Origin: Rickettsiales bacterium
Lineage (GTDB): Bacteria > Pseudomonadota > Alphaproteobacteria > Rs-D84 > CACZYB01
DNA length: 5,925 bases
Reading direction: 5' to 3'
Assembly: GCA_031288035.1 (NCBI GenBank)
Contig: JAITSG010000006.1
Location: 1 to 5,925, forward strand
Shown here: positions 4,590 through 5,925 of the stretch, one piece after another
Layout: the number at the start of each line of letters is the position of its first letter
Numbering within the stretch: the stretch's first letter is position 1
Position numbers and translations under genes: made by a program
Notes under the pieces: generated by a model
Told to the model about the DNA's origin: nothing
What the model saw: only the letters and a program-made list of their open reading frames with translations
The model's database searches: none

Positions 4590-5925
4590 TCAATCGCCGC
4601 CGTCGTCGGAACCAGACGCGGAGGAGACGGGCGCCGGAACCGCGATACCGAGAGCCTCCTTGGCCTCGGCCTCCTTGCGCCTCTGCCCCTCAAGCTCCCT
4701 CGCCGCCCTTTCCCCCGGAGTCTCCAGCCCCGCGGCGCGCTCCGCGCTGTTGATTATATCGGCCGTCTCGGCAGCCAGCTGGGAGATGGACTTGTCCTCG
4801 TCCTCGGGCAGAAGCTTGACCTTGACCCGGCTAACCACCGTTACCGTGACGCGGCGGTTCATCTTCCGGTCCTTCTTCTCGTCGCCGGTCTTTATCTGCT
4901 CGGCGGCGTCCTTGATGTCGAGTATTATGTCGCTCGAGCTTACGCCCTTCAGGGCGAGCTGGTCGGCGACGAACTGCGCGCGGCGAAGTATCAGCTGCTT
5001 CGAACGGGCGCTCCTGTAGTTCTGGTCAAGCTGGCTTATGTACCCCTTGACTATGACTATATAGTCGTCCATCTCGGACTTCTTTATCCTCTCGATTATG
5101 CGGTCGAGCTGGGCCGGATCCTTGAGCTGGACGTCGTTCTTCCTGAAATCGGTGATGGTTTCCTCGAAATACCGCGGGAAATTCATCGTCTCCGGCTCCT
5201 CCGGATGGCCGAACTCGTCGTACCATTCGCCGTTGGTGAGGGATTCCCCGCCGAACTGGTACCTTGCGGTCGCGCTGGCCGCTATGCCGTCGTCCTCGCC
5301 GAAATACTTGCGCGCGTCGACGCCCACAAGCAGGCTCGCCCCCATGTGCGTGGAGAACCCGAGCCCGGCGTACGTGCCGCGCATGCCGTCGGACATCGCG
5401 TCGTACCCGGCCCTTTCCCCGTCGGAGGTTATGTCGACGGAGTTGTTCTTGACCAGCGACTCGCTGTATCCGCCGGACACGTATGCCTTGGTTATCCGGC
5501 CGTCGTCGTTCTTCGTCGAGTATCCAAGCTTGACGCTAGGCGTGACGGCGGCCTTGTATATGTCCCCGAACTCCGCGCTTACGGCTGACGAATCCGTGAA
5601 GCCGTCGAACCGCACGGCGTGCGCAGACGCGGCGGTGGAGGTGGTTATCGACCATTCGTCGCTAAGCCGGAACGCATAGTCGACCTCGAAATCCACGCCG
5701 TACGCCTTCCCGCTGAATTCCTCCTGCCCCTCCTCGGCCGTGACCGTGAGGTCGTAGCTGCCCGCATAGGCCGCCGCGAACACGCCGAAGCCCCCCTTTT
5801 CCTCGGCCGCCGTGAAGTACGCGCCGTAAAGCGAGCTCTTCACGCGGACGTCGCTGGGCCCGCCGTCAGCGCCTATGGCGTCGCCGCTCAAGGAATAATC
5901 GCCGATGCGGCGCGACATAAAAAGG
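4590..5925 (-). CDS. Autotransporter-like beta-barrel fused to OmpA-like domain (5' end outside window)
   Basis: The frame is open to the window edge and ends at TGA 4590-4592. Residues are numbered from the Met at 5918, which has no Shine-Dalgarno site or signal peptide and is therefore probably internal. Residues about 25-222 resemble an autotransporter barrel: alternating strands such as SSLYGAYFTAA, KAYGVDFEVDYAFRLSDEW and AVRFDGFTDSSAV, closing with SATARYQF, an aromatic-ended beta-signal. Residues about 248-362 resemble an OmpA C-terminal domain, with LRRAQFVADQLALKGVSSSDI (R312, R313) and NRRVTVTVV at 354-362. Such domains bind peptidoglycan in the periplasm. The normal GHTD-type motif reads GYIS (292-295), so the key Asp is missing. 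The end (365-442) is charged, probably partly coiled-coil, with a Ser/Gly/Asp tail. Likely role: an outer-membrane protein tied to the cell wall; a passenger domain may lie upstream. It could instead be an unusual OmpA-type porin. Confidence 0.8.
   Translation of the reverse strand, partial: LFMSRRIGDYSLSGDAIGADGGPSDVRVKSSLYGAYFTAAEEKGGFGVFAAAYAGSYDLTVTAEEGQEEFSGKAYGVDFEVDYAFRLSDEWSITTSTAASAHAVRFDGFTDSSAVSAEFGDIYKAAVTPSVKLGYSTKNDDGRITKAYVSGGYSESLVKNNSVDITSDGERAGYDAMSDGMRGTYAGLGFSTHMGASLLVGVDARKYFGEDDGIAASATARYQFGGESLTNGEWYDEFGHPEEPETMNFPRYFEETITDFRKNDVQLKDPAQLDRIIERIKKSEMDDYIVIVKGYISQLDQNYRSARSKQLILRRAQFVADQLALKGVSSSDIILDIKDAAEQIKTGDEKKDRKMNRRVTVTVVSRVKVKLLPEDEDKSISQLAAETADIINSAERAAGLETPGERAARELEGQRRKEAEAKEALGIAVPAPVSSASGSDDGGD

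Noticed and set aside
4569..5588. Plus-strand open frame (339 codons) opposite the barrel-OmpA gene
   Set aside because: The minus strand encodes recognisable barrel and OmpA features; the plus frame has none and no ribosome site.

Overview
The window looks like chromosomal DNA from a Gram-negative bacterium of high G+C content (above 60% in most genes). The ribosomal proteins L13 and S9 read most like alphaproteobacterial versions (for example the L13 stretches DAEGLVLGR, RGKHKxTYSPNIDCGDN and HPHAAQKPEALDV). An outer-membrane beta-barrel/OmpA-type protein confirms a cell with an outer membrane. I would guess an uncultured, perhaps host-associated alphaproteobacterium. That guess is inference, and the strong preference for the Ile codon ATA is odd for a GC-rich alphaproteobacterium.

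Left part (1-979): the 3' end of an unrecognised gene, then a gene for a small exported, Ala/Lys-rich, coiled-coil protein of unknown function.

Centre (1020-3858): a near-consensus sigma-70 promoter drives what looks like a five-gene operon: rplM (L13), rpsI (S9), rpsT (S20), a HAD-family nucleotidase-like hydrolase and cutC. Three of the four junctions are ATGA stop/start overlaps. The fourth (rpsI-rpsT) has a 45-bp gap with a small GC hairpin. S9 carries an 84-residue Lys/Ala-rich N-terminal extension and S20 an Ala/Pro-rich C-terminal tail.

Right-centre (3859-4453): an AT-richer stretch (about 45% G+C in the gene) holds one small orphan gene with its own promoter and a strong Shine-Dalgarno site. 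It lies at the 3' side of a tRNA gene, the typical place for acquired DNA. There is no integrase or clear att repeat to prove transfer.

Right part, minus strand (4454-5925): tRNA-Leu(GAG) with encoded CCA and its own consensus promoter. That promoter overlaps a stem-loop downstream of a long minus-strand gene, which encodes an autotransporter-like beta-barrel joined to an OmpA-like periplasmic domain. The 5' end of this gene lies outside the window.

I see no CRISPR array, insertion sequence, toxin-antitoxin pair or recognisable defence system. The points most worth a second look are the barrel-OmpA fusion with an altered peptidoglycan-binding motif, the overlapping hairpin/promoter, the ATA codon bias, and the orphan gene beside the tRNA.
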